Positions 41,563 to 49,067 of a stretch of 64,000 nucleotides of DNA are shown in pieces. Every line of letters begins with the position of its first letter. The stretch's first letter is position 1. Below the pieces are notes generated by a model. It ran no database searches and was not told where the DNA came from. It was given only the letters and a program-made list of their open reading frames with translations. Made by a program: the position numbers and the translations under genes. This DNA is from CAZCAC01 sp964496575. GTDB taxonomy: Bacteria; Planctomycetota; UBA1135; GCA-002686595. Location of the stretch: NCBI GenBank assembly GCA_964496575.1, contig CAZCAC010000037.1, forward strand, positions 1-64,000, read 5' to 3'.

Positions 41563-43179
41563 TCAGGCCTCGGTCCCTTTCGCCTCCGTGGCCTCCTCGT
41601 CGGCCTCGGCCACCTCGGCCTCCTTCTCCTTGACCTGCCCCAGCACGCTGGGCAGCTCGATCCCCGCCTGCTGCGCGAGCTCGTGGACCGCCGGCAGGGA
41701 GCCGATCAGGCCGGAGAGGAAGCCCGCGGTGCCGCCGGACTTGTTGCCGGCGCCGCCGGAACCGGGATCCCAGACGGTGATCTTGTCGATCTTGAGGTTC
41801 TGGATCGCCTTCACCTGCTCGCCGACGATCTCCGGCAACTGCTCGACCATCAAGAGGGTCGGGGCGATGTGCGGCTGCGTGCCGCAGGCCGCGATCAGGC
41901 TGTTGTAGCCCTCGGCCTTCGAGTCGAGCACCTTGCGAATACCCTCCGCCTCGGCCTCGTACCTGGCCAGGATCGCATCGGCTTCACCGCGCGCCTCGCG
42001 GCGGGCCTTCTCGGCCTCCGCCTCGGCGGCGATCTCGATCCGCTGCTTCTCGATCTCTTGCTCGGCGAGGGTCTCCTTGGAGAGACGCGCCAGCTCCTGC
42101 TCGCGCTCGGCCAGGAGGATCGCCTCGCGCGACTGCGCGGCGGCCACCTCGGCGCGCTGGCGGGCAGCAGCCTGCACCTCGGCCAGCTTGGCGTTGGCGT
42201 CGGCGACCTGCGCCTGCGAGAGGTTCTCGCCCTCGACCGCCGTCGCCTCCGCCTGCGCCACCTTGATCCGGCGCTCCTGCTCGGCGACCTTCTCGCCCTC
42301 GATGGCGGTGGCCTCCGCCTGGGCCACGCGGACGCGCTGCTCCTGCTCGGAGTCCTTCTCGCCGGCGACCGCCTCCATCTCCTGCGCGGCCACCGCCACC
42401 CTCTGGCCGCGCTCGGCGACCTTCTGGCCCTCGACCGCGGTGGCGTTCTCCTGGGCCACGCGAACCGTCTGCTCACGCACCGCCGTCGCCTGGCCGATCG
42501 AGCCGTCCCGATCCTGCTGAGCGACGTCGACCTTGGCCTGGTTGATCGCCTCCGCCGCGGCGCGCTGGCCGATCGCGGTGATGTAGCCGCTCTCGTCGGT
42601 GATGTCCCGCACGTTCACGTTGATCAGGTCCAGCCCGATCTTGTTGATCTCCTGCGCGACGTTCTCGTTGATCAGCGCCATGAACTTCTCGCGGTCCTTG
42701 TTGATCTCCTCGATCGACAGGGTCGCGATGACGAGACGCAGCTGGCCCAGGATGATGTCCTGCGCCTGCTCGCGGATCTTCGGGTCGGGTAGACCGAGCA
42801 AGCGCTCCGCGGCGTTGTTCATCAGCACCGGGTCGGTCGAGATGCCGACGGTGAACGTCGCCGGGACGTTGACCCGGATGTTGTTCAAGGACAGCGCCCC
42901 CTCGAGGGGGATGTCGATCACCTGCGGCTCGAGGCTGAGGTAGTCGTAGTCCTGGATCAGCGGAATGACGAACGCACCACCACCGTGCATGCACCGCGAG
43001 GCCTCCGAGCGGGCGACCTTGCCGTAGATCACCAGCACCCGGTTCGACGGGCATCGCTTGTACTGGCGAATGACGAAGATGGTGACGAACAGGAACAGGA
43101 GCGCGAGCGCACCGATCAGGAAGAACCAGAAAAGCTTGTTGGTGTCGTCGGGAGCGGGCAGCAGGGCGAGGGTGTACAT
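41563..43179 (-). CDS. flotillin
   Basis: A 538-residue membrane-scaffold protein. One N-terminal membrane helix (about 15-38) is followed by an SPFH/PHB domain (about 45-210; VLVIYGKV, EPQVIDIPLEG, LLGLPDPKIREQAQ, ITDESGYI). A very long Ala/Glu/Gln-rich coiled coil (about 215-420) has the repeated theme AQAEATAVEGEKVAEQ, and a flotillin C-terminal domain (about 425-500) is followed by an acidic tail. Flotillins organise membrane microdomains. The ATG at 43179 has a strong purine-rich site (GAGGAAGG). It follows the NfeD-like gene by about 80 bp, as in Bacillus yuaF-floT operons. Confidence 0.93.
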   Translation of the reverse strand: MYTLALLPAPDDTNKLFWFFLIGALALLFLFVTIFVIRQYKRCPSNRVLVIYGKVARSEASRCMHGGGAFVIPLIQDYDYLSLEPQVIDIPLEGALSLNNIRVNVPATFTVGISTDPVLMNNAAERLLGLPDPKIREQAQDIILGQLRLVIATLSIEEINKDREKFMALINENVAQEINKIGLDLINVNVRDITDESGYITAIGQRAAAEAINQAKVDVAQQDRDGSIGQATAVREQTVRVAQENATAVEGQKVAERGQRVAVAAQEMEAVAGEKDSEQEQRVRVAQAEATAIEGEKVAEQERRIKVAQAEATAVEGENLSQAQVADANAKLAEVQAAARQRAEVAAAQSREAILLAEREQELARLSKETLAEQEIEKQRIEIAAEAEAEKARREARGEADAILARYEAEAEGIRKVLDSKAEGYNSLIAACGTQPHIAPTLLMVEQLPEIVGEQVKAIQNLKIDKITVWDPGSGGAGNKSGGTAGFLSGLIGSLPAVHELAQQAGIELPSVLGQVKEKEAEVAEADEEATEAKGTEA

Positions 43180-43259
43180 CGTTTCCTTCCTCGTGAATCG
43201 GGTTCGAGAGGGGCCGGCGAGCAGCATTGCATCGCCGGCACAGCCGCGTCGCGGAGGAT

Positions 43260-43877
43260 CTAGACCGGCTCTACGGTGAGGGTGTTGTCGTCATTCACGT
43301 TCACCACGCGGACGCGAGTCTGCGAGGCGATCTCGGTGTCGTCCGACACCGCGTTGAAGATGCGCTGGCGGGAGTCGATCACCAGCCGCACCTGCCCGCG
43401 GCCGTCCGCGGGAATCTGGGCGTAGACGTCCCCCTCGAGGCCGAGGGTGTTCTGGATCTTGACGTTGCCGCTGCCCTCCAGGTTGCGGACCGCGCCGAGG
43501 GTGCGAGCCATGATCCAGACCATCGCGACGCCACCCACGAGGCCCAGCAGCATGGCGACCCACGTCGGCCAGCCGCTGCCGAGGATGCAGCCGACCCCGA
43601 CCCAGCCGAATCCCATCAGGAAGATGGAGATGGTCTGGACCGAGAGGATCTCGAACGCGGTGTCGGAGGAGTCGTGTTCGCCACCGTCGAAGTCGAAGTC
43701 GCCGGTGTCCCCGACGTCTCCGAGGTCGCCGACGTCCCCCATATCGCCGACGTCGGCGCCGTCTCCCCCATCCCCCCCGATCAGCATCAGGACCATCCGG
43801 AGAATGAAGACCGCGGTTCCGAAGAGGGCGGGGACGGAGAACCAGAGGGCATCGCCCTGGAAGAGTTGGTCGAGCAT
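43260..43877 (-). CDS. NfeD/YuaF-like membrane partner of flotillin
   Basis: A 205-residue protein. It has a first membrane helix (about 13-33), an extremely Gly/Asp-rich loop with tandem GDVGD-type units (about 34-68), two further helices (about 82-124), and a C-terminal OB-fold-like domain (about 135-205; GLEGDVYAQIPADGRGQVRL and TRVRVVNVNDDNTLTVE) characteristic of NfeD proteins. A strong ribosome site (AAGGAGG) precedes the ATG at 43877. YuaF-like proteins act with flotillin in membrane fluidity and stress responses; the Gly/Asp loop is unusual and may bind calcium. Confidence 0.85.
   Translation of the reverse strand: MLDQLFQGDALWFSVPALFGTAVFILRMVLMLIGGDGGDGADVGDMGDVGDLGDVGDTGDFDFDGGEHDSSDTAFEILSVQTISIFLMGFGWVGVGCILGSGWPTWVAMLLGLVGGVAMVWIMARTLGAVRNLEGSGNVKIQNTLGLEGDVYAQIPADGRGQVRLVIDSRQRIFNAVSDDTEIASQTRVRVVNVNDDNTLTVEPV
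43683..43777 (-). repeat. GA/GTC-rich near-tandem repeat inside the NfeD-like gene
   Basis: Nine to fifteen-base units encoding GDxGDV recur about eight times with small changes. This coding mini-repeat is prone to length variation and may differ between strains. Confidence 0.6.
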
Positions 43878-43894
43878 GGGGCACGCCTCCTTGC

Positions 43895-44013
43895 TACTCG
43901 TAGTCGGTTTCTGCGCGTTGCGCGCAGAAAGCAGGTTGGGAGGGCATTGAAGCTCTCGAGATCCGGAATCCGAACAGTCTGTTGACCGGTTGGGTTGCGG
44001 GCGTCAGCCCGCG
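43895..44013 (+). repeat. interspersed repeat, copy 2 of 3
   Basis: A 119-bp element of the same family as 33637-33758, with the TTTCTGCGCG/CGCGCAGAAA and GCGGGC/GCCCGC hairpins intact. Here it lies between divergent genes (NfeD-like on minus, hemerythrin-like on plus), directly upstream of the NfeD-like ribosome site, so it cannot be only a terminator. Confidence 0.85.
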
Positions 44014-44169
44014 CCCTGGTGATCCGGGAGGATACGCGATTCCGGGGGGAGCATTCACCTTCGCCGGGAATCGATCTCCGGCCCCGATCCGACGCCCGAT
44101 CCGGCCGATGCCCCGTCCATCGCCCGAAGCTTCTACCCCTTTCTCCCCCCGCCCCTCTGGACGAATGCG

Positions 44170-44191
44170 GATACATCGTGGTATCTATACC
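44170..44191 (+). promoter_or_regulatory. candidate operator/promoter upstream of the hemerythrin-like gene
   Basis: An AT-rich island holds GATAC-N6-GTATC (44170-44185) and the overlapping GGTAT-CT-ATACC (44180-44191), both perfect inverted repeats, 40-60 bases before the ATG. The site could bind a dimeric regulator or be part of a promoter. Regulators of the NsrR type are known to control hemerythrin-like repair proteins, but the match to that motif is weak. Confidence 0.3.
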
Positions 44192-44230
44192 GTGGGCTGT
44201 GCTGCCCACCAGCCCAGCGGATCCCCCTCC

Positions 44231-44764
44231 ATGAACCCCCGCCACGCCCGACGAAACGGTTTCCTCCGGACGGAGCTCCCGTCCGATCACCTGGTCACCC
44301 GTCTCTTCGACGAGCATTCGCGGCTCCTCGCCACCATCGAGCGGCTCGAGGGCCTGACCGCGAGCCAGTACAACGAACCGACGGACCCCGGGGATCGGAT
44401 GGTACTGGAGGAGATCCGCGACCTGGCGGCCCGCCTGGTCCACCCCACCTCCCACGAGGAGCGCGAGGAGCGGGTGCTGATCCCGGCGCTGGAGCTCCAC
44501 GCCTGTGCCGCGGTGATGCGGGAGGAGCACGAGCGGCTGCGGGCGCTGACCCGCGGGCTGTTCGAGAGGACGAGCAGCCTGCTCGCCGGGGCGTGCGAGC
44601 ACTGGATCGAGGTGCGGACGGTCGCCCGCGAGCTGATCGCGACGCTGCGCGCACACATCGAGAGGGAAGAGCGGGAGCTCTACCCCGCCGCCCTGGAGCT
44701 CGACAGCGTCAGCGCCCTCCAGGAAGAGTGGCGCCAGGCCGGCGAGGACTGCGTCCTCTCGTAG
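44231..44764 (+). CDS. hemerythrin-like (HHE) protein
   Basis: A 177-residue four-helix protein with the di-iron hemerythrin pattern: LVTRLFDEHSRLLATIE, later HPTSHEEREERVLIPAL, MREEHERLRAL, and RAHIEREERELYPAAL. These His and Glu residues would bind the Fe2-O2 centre. Functions in the family include oxygen or nitric-oxide sensing and Fe-S repair. The ATG at 44231 is chosen because family similarity begins there. About 220 bp later on the same strand begins the benzoyl-CoA-type ring-cleavage module; oxygen or NO protection of that pathway is possible but speculative. Confidence 0.8.
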   Translation: MNPRHARRNGFLRTELPSDHLVTRLFDEHSRLLATIERLEGLTASQYNEPTDPGDRMVLEEIRDLAARLVHPTSHEEREERVLIPALELHACAAVMREEHERLRALTRGLFERTSSLLAGACEHWIEVRTVARELIATLRAHIEREERELYPAALELDSVSALQEEWRQAGEDCVLS

Positions 44765-44846
44765 CGGCGCCGACCCGCTCCGGCGGGGAGCTCCGGTGAG
44801 CTCGCCGGGTCCGGGGAGATTCGGAGGGGTGCTCGCCGACTCCGGA

Positions 44847-44876
44847 TTCGCCCTGGGAATGCCCCATCGCTAAGAT
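44847..44876 (+). promoter_or_regulatory. candidate promoter of the had-oah-dch operon
   Basis: TTCGCC (44847-44852) and TAAGAT (44871-44876) are 18 bp apart, about 105 bases before the GTG of the first gene. Only the -10 is convincing. Confidence 0.25.
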
Positions 44877-44983
44877 GGTCGCCCTGGATTCTCGCGAGCA
44901 GCACCCCGCTCTCCCCGCTCTCCCCGCTCACCGCGCGGAGCTCGCCGAGCCCCACGCCCAACGCACGAACAGGAGCCCTCCCC

Positions 44984-46087
44984 GTGACTGGATCGAACCA
45001 GGAGACCACCGCCGGATACCGGTGGCAGATGACGGCCGTCGGCGAACCCGTGGTTCGCGCCCCCTTCGAACCGCCCCAGCCGGGGCCCGGCGAGGCGCTG
45101 GTGCGCGTCGTCGGTTGCGGGGTCTGCCACACCGACCTCGGGTTCCTCTACGACGGGGTGAGGACGCGCACCGAGCTGCCGCTGGCACTCGGACACGAGA
45201 TCTCTGGCGAGGTCGTCGCCGCTGGCGCGGGCGCGGAGTCCACCATCGGCAAGGCGGTGATCATCCCCGCGGTCACCCCGTGCGGCGAGTGCCCCGAGTG
45301 CAAGGCCGGCTACGGCCCCATCTGCAAGAAGCAGGTGATGCCCGGCAACGACATCCAGGGCGGCTTCGCCAGCCACATCACCGTGCCGGCCCACGGGCTG
45401 TGCATCGTCGACGCCCCCGGCGCCCTCGAGGGGAAGCCACTGGGCCAGTCGGAGTGCACGCTCGCCGAGCTCTCGGTGATCGCCGACGCGGTGACCACCC
45501 CCTACCAGGCGATCAAGCGGGCCCACGTCAAGGAGGGCGACGTCGTCCTGGTGATCGGCCTCGGCGGAGTCGGGGGTTTCGCCGTCCAGATCGCCGCTGC
45601 CTACGGCGCGACGGTGGTCGGCTTCGACATCAACCCCGCCCGCCTGGAGATGCTCGAGGGTCACGGCCTCGCGCTGGGGCTCAACCCCGCCGACGAGGAC
45701 CCCCGCGCGCTCAAGAAGCGGGTGAAGGGCTTCGTGAAGGAGCAGGGCCTCCCCAGCACGCGCTGGAAGATCTTCGAGTGCTCGGGCACCGCGCCCGGAC
45801 AGGAGCTCGCCTGGTCGCTGCTCGGCCACGGCGCCTACCTCAGCGTGGTCGGTTTCACCATGGCCAAGCTGGAGGTCCGCCTCTCCAACCTGATGGCTTT
45901 CGACGCCAAGGCCGCCGGCAACTGGGGTTGCCTCCCCGAGTACTACCCCGGCGCGCTGCAGCTGGTCCTCGACGGCAAGGTGGCGCTGAAGCCGTTCGTC
46001 GAGACCTTCCCCATGGACGACATCCAGAACGTCCTGACCGGTGCGCACGAGCACCGCATCGCCAAACGTCCCGTTCTCTGTCCCTGA
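44984..46087 (+). CDS. had: 6-hydroxycyclohex-1-ene-1-carbonyl-CoA dehydrogenase
   Basis: A 367-residue zinc-type medium-chain dehydrogenase. The catalytic zinc site is at VVGCGVCHTD and GHEISGEV; the structural zinc site is CGECPECKAGYGPIC (C-x2-C-x2-C-x7-C). The Rossmann motif is GLGGVGGFAVQ. The segments GNDIQGGFASHITVPA and NLMAFDAKAAGNWGCLP are hallmarks I associate with Had/BamQ, the NAD-dependent enzyme oxidising 6-hydroxy- to 6-oxocyclohexenecarbonyl-CoA in anaerobic benzoyl-CoA breakdown. The GTG at 44984 has AGGAG eight bases upstream. It is followed within 17 bp by the ring-opening hydrolase, which strongly supports this assignment over a generic alcohol dehydrogenase. Confidence 0.85.
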   Translation: MTGSNQETTAGYRWQMTAVGEPVVRAPFEPPQPGPGEALVRVVGCGVCHTDLGFLYDGVRTRTELPLALGHEISGEVVAAGAGAESTIGKAVIIPAVTPCGECPECKAGYGPICKKQVMPGNDIQGGFASHITVPAHGLCIVDAPGALEGKPLGQSECTLAELSVIADAVTTPYQAIKRAHVKEGDVVLVIGLGGVGGFAVQIAAAYGATVVGFDINPARLEMLEGHGLALGLNPADEDPRALKKRVKGFVKEQGLPSTRWKIFECSGTAPGQELAWSLLGHGAYLSVVGFTMAKLEVRLSNLMAFDAKAAGNWGCLPEYYPGALQLVLDGKVALKPFVETFPMDDIQNVLTGAHEHRIAKRPVLCP

Positions 46088-46103
46088 AGGAGCGCAAAAA
46101 GAA

Positions 46104-47210
46104 GTGAGCACCCAGATGACTGCCACCGAGTTCAAGAACCACGACCTGGCCCCCGAGACCGAGAACAGCGAGCTCACCCTCTACGAGCGCAAGCCGCTGG
46201 TGAACCCCAAGGGCGAGGTGATCCCCGACCTCTTCGTCGCCTGGATCACCCTCAACAACCCCAAGCAGTTCAACTCCTACACCACGCAGATGGCCAAGGA
46301 CGTCGTCCTGTCCTTCCGCCGCGCTTCCAACGAGCGCGACGTGGTCGCGGTGGTCTTCACCGCCACCGGGGACCGCGCCTTCTGCACCGGCGGGAACACC
46401 AAGGAGTACGCCGAGTACTACTCCGGCGCGCCGGAGGAGTACCAGCAGTACATGAGGCTGTTCAACGACATGGTGTCGAACATCCTGATGTGCGACAAAC
46501 CGGTGATCTGCCGCGTCAACGGAATGCGCGTCGCTGGCGGCCAGGAGATCGGCATGGCCTGCGACTTCACCGTCGCCAGCGACCTCGCCGTCTTCGGGCA
46601 AGCGGGTCCGCGGCACGGGTCGGCGCCCGACGGGGGTTCGACCGACTTCCTGCCGCTCTTCGTCGGCGCCGAACGCGCGATGCAGTCCGGTACGCTGTGC
46701 GAGATGTGGACCGCCTACGAGGCCCTGAACTACGGGCTGATCACCGAGGTGGTGCCCGTGCTCGAGGTAGACGGAAAGGTCGTCCCCAACCCCACCGTGG
46801 AGACCACGCGCTGGCTCGACGACATGGGCAAGGTCGTGCACGGCCGGGCAATGAGCGGTGATGATCTCGCCGCGGGCAAAGAGCTGCTACGGTCCGGACA
46901 GGTCAATCTGGGCCACCTCGACAGGGTGGTCGACGCCCTAGTCTGGAAGATGGTCCGGACCTTCCCCAACTGCCTGCGCAAGACGATCGAGTCGATCCGC
47001 AAGCACAAGCTGGAGCACTGGGACAAGAACAAGGAGTCGAACCGCTCCTGGCTGGGCCTGAACATGATGACCGAGGCCGCGCTCGGCTTCCGGGCCTTCA
47101 ACGAAGGACCGAAGGGCAATCGCGAGGTCGACTTCCTCGAGATGCGCCGGCGCCTCGCCGCGGGCGAGCGCTGGACCCCCGAGTTCATCGAGAGCCTCAT
47201 CCCCCGCTAG
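46104..47210 (+). CDS. oah: 6-oxocyclohex-1-ene-1-carbonyl-CoA hydrolase (ring-opening)
   Basis: A 368-residue crotonase-fold enzyme of the Oah/BamA family, which hydrates and hydrolytically opens the ring to give 3-hydroxypimeloyl-CoA. The diagnostic core is intact: FCTGGNTKEYAEYYSG, VNGMRVAGGQEIGMACDF and FGQAGPRHGSAPDGGSTDF. This core is so conserved in the family that it is used as a functional marker for anaerobic aromatic degraders. Length is typical. The GTG at 46104 is taken as start (AAGGAG upstream, slightly distant); a Met four codons on is an alternative. It lies between had and dch with short spacers. Confidence 0.93.
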   Translation: MSTQMTATEFKNHDLAPETENSELTLYERKPLVNPKGEVIPDLFVAWITLNNPKQFNSYTTQMAKDVVLSFRRASNERDVVAVVFTATGDRAFCTGGNTKEYAEYYSGAPEEYQQYMRLFNDMVSNILMCDKPVICRVNGMRVAGGQEIGMACDFTVASDLAVFGQAGPRHGSAPDGGSTDFLPLFVGAERAMQSGTLCEMWTAYEALNYGLITEVVPVLEVDGKVVPNPTVETTRWLDDMGKVVHGRAMSGDDLAAGKELLRSGQVNLGHLDRVVDALVWKMVRTFPNCLRKTIESIRKHKLEHWDKNKESNRSWLGLNMMTEAALGFRAFNEGPKGNREVDFLEMRRRLAAGERWTPEFIESLIPR

Positions 47211-47224
47211 AGAAGAGGACTACC

Positions 47225-48004
47225 ATGCCCGAGACCGAAGCCACCGGCGTCGTGCTGGACCAGCTCGACGAGGGAAAGACCGTTCGCCTCACCCTCGACG
47301 CGGGGAAGGGCAACGTCATCGACGCGGCGGTGATCGCGAAGCTGCGCGACGCCGCGAAGGAGATCGCCGGGATGCAGTCGGCGCGCGCGCTGATCATCGA
47401 CCACACCGGCAAGCACTTCTCCTTCGGGGCGAGCGTCGCCGACCACGTCCCCGGCGAGGTGGAGAAGATGCTGCCCGCGCTGCACGCCATGGCGCGGGAG
47501 CTCCTGCACCTCGAGCTGCCGATCCTCGTCGCGGTCCGCGGTCTCTGCCTCGGCGGCGGGCTGGAGCTGGCCCTGCTCGGCGATCGGATCTTCGCCGCGC
47601 CGAAGGCCGGCTTCGGACAGCCGGAACTGAACCTCGGAGTCTTCGCGCCGATCGGCTCCGCGCTCCTGCCCCGGATCGTCGGGCCGCGGTACGCCGCCGA
47701 CCTGCTCCTCTCCGGCCGAACCGTCACGGTCGAGGAAGCGCGCGCCATCGGCCTGGTCCACGAGGAAGCCGAGGATCCCGGCGAAGCGGCCCTCGCCTGG
47801 GCGAGGAAGCACCTCGTGCCGAAGAGCGCCATGGCCCTGCGCCTGGCCACGCGAGCCGCTCGGGCCACGTGGATGCGGGAGTTCGAGGAGGGGCTGGAAA
47901 GCCTGGAGAAGAACTACCTCGGCCAGCTGATGAGCACCCACGATGCGGTCGAGGGCCTCAACGCGTTCCTGGAGAAGCGGGAGCCGAGCTGGGAAGACCG
48001 GTAG
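47225..48004 (+). CDS. dch: cyclohexa-1,5-diene-1-carbonyl-CoA hydratase
   Basis: A 259-residue enoyl-CoA-hydratase-fold protein. The first oxyanion-hole motif reads HFSFGASVADHVPG, which is the Dch/BamR pattern rather than that of ordinary crotonases, and GGGLELALLGDRIFA supplies the second. The enzyme adds water to cyclohexadienecarbonyl-CoA, the product of benzoyl-CoA reductase. It is the third gene of the had-oah-dch operon, 14 bp behind oah with a GAAGAGG-type ribosome site. A large palindrome follows its stop and may end the transcript. Confidence 0.88.
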   Translation: MPETEATGVVLDQLDEGKTVRLTLDAGKGNVIDAAVIAKLRDAAKEIAGMQSARALIIDHTGKHFSFGASVADHVPGEVEKMLPALHAMARELLHLELPILVAVRGLCLGGGLELALLGDRIFAAPKAGFGQPELNLGVFAPIGSALLPRIVGPRYAADLLLSGRTVTVEEARAIGLVHEEAEDPGEAALAWARKHLVPKSAMALRLATRAARATWMREFEEGLESLEKNYLGQLMSTHDAVEGLNAFLEKREPSWEDR

Positions 48005-48494
48005 ACCACGGTCCTCCCGCCTCAGTCAGCACTCCCCCACCACCGCGGCGCCGAGCGGAGCCGCGGTGGTGGGTGAGTGCTGACTGATGCCGGATGCCGA
48101 GATATCACCGACCCCGATAAGAGCGAACGACCTCCGGAACGCGTTCTTTCCCGGTCGCAAGGGATCTCATGGCCCCGCCTCTTTTCGGCGGCCGCCACTA
48201 CAATCCGGTGGTGCACCTCGAACGAAATGGCGGCATTCCGCCTTCGTTCAGCCCGAGAGGTGTGGAAGGAGAAGATTTGCGCGGCGCTTGCTGTGAGAAC
48301 GGTGAAAGCGGTGGTGCGGTCGGGTTCCTGCCAAACTCGGTCGTTGCCCTTCGTCGCTCCGAATCGCCGTTACCTGCACCGGGTCGAGTTCGGAGACCGT
48401 CGGTCGAATCGATCGGCACTCCTCAGCGGGCTTCAATCCGGGCCCCCCTTCGTCTCGACCCTCGATCGCCGGACTGAATCAGGAGGTTTGTGGA
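48005..48494. other. 490-bp intergenic region after dch
   Basis: It contains palindrome B (48022-48087). The remaining 400 bp show an imperfect hairpin ACGAA...TTCGT near 48218-48245 and no supported gene. The final bases hold the strong AGGAGG ribosome site for the next gene. Confidence 0.5.
48022..48087. repeat. 28-bp palindrome with TCAGTCA/TGACTGA ends (B)
   Basis: Left arm 48022-48049 and right arm 48060-48087 are reverse complements except at one position, around a 10-base loop. The seven outer bases are identical to those of palindrome A (41494-41532), while the inner 21 bp (CACCACCGCGGC core) are unrelated to A. Confidence 0.85.
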
Positions 48495-49067
48495 ATGCTG
48501 AGTCATCTGTTTGCCTGCGCCGTCGTGGTGTCGCTCTCCGGCGTGGCCGCCGGATCGAACGACCAGGAGCCAGGGAGCTTGCTGCTCTTCCCCGAATTCG
48601 ACAGCACGCCGGGACACCTGACCATCCTGACCGTCACCAATACCCAGCTGATCGGGTCCGAGATCGATGTTCACTACAACTACACCAGCGAAACCGACTG
48701 CCTGTCGCTGGATCGCTACGAGGTGCTGACGCCGAGTGACACCCTCTCGGTCCTGGCCCAGGTCCACAATCCCGATTCGGACCAGGGCTTCGCCTGGGTC
48801 TACGCGGTCGATCGTGACACCGAGCAACGAATCGACCACGACTACCTGATCGGTTCGACGAAGATCCTCGACGGGTACCGGAGCAGCGAGTACTCACTGC
48901 GTCCCTACTCCTTCGAGTTCATCGACATCGACGACGGCGACGAGCTCGGCGACCTGGTCGAGGACGGTGAACGCCCACCTGGGAGCGTCTACGCACGGCC
49001 TGTGGCCGGAGATGAACTTGCATGTCGGCGACGTCGACTCCGCCGTGCTGGATCCATTCCCGTCTGA
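48495..49067 (+). CDS. secreted protein, N-terminal part (frameshifted)
   Basis: A textbook ribosome site (AGGAGG, eight bases before the ATG) and a signal peptide (1-19) start this frame. Residues about 25-155 form a strand-rich module (GSLLLFPEFDSTPGHLTIL ... DHDYLIGSTKILDG) that recurs almost motif for motif in the next frame. After about residue 158 the sequence turns Arg-rich and loses similarity, indicating a one-base frameshift near 48960. Without it the two frames would make one protein of about 579 residues. Function unknown. Confidence 0.6.
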   Translation: MLSHLFACAVVVSLSGVAAGSNDQEPGSLLLFPEFDSTPGHLTILTVTNTQLIGSEIDVHYNYTSETDCLSLDRYEVLTPSDTLSVLAQVHNPDSDQGFAWVYAVDRDTEQRIDHDYLIGSTKILDGYRSSEYSLRPYSFEFIDIDDGDELGDLVEDGERPPGSVYARPVAGDELACRRRRLRRAGSIPV

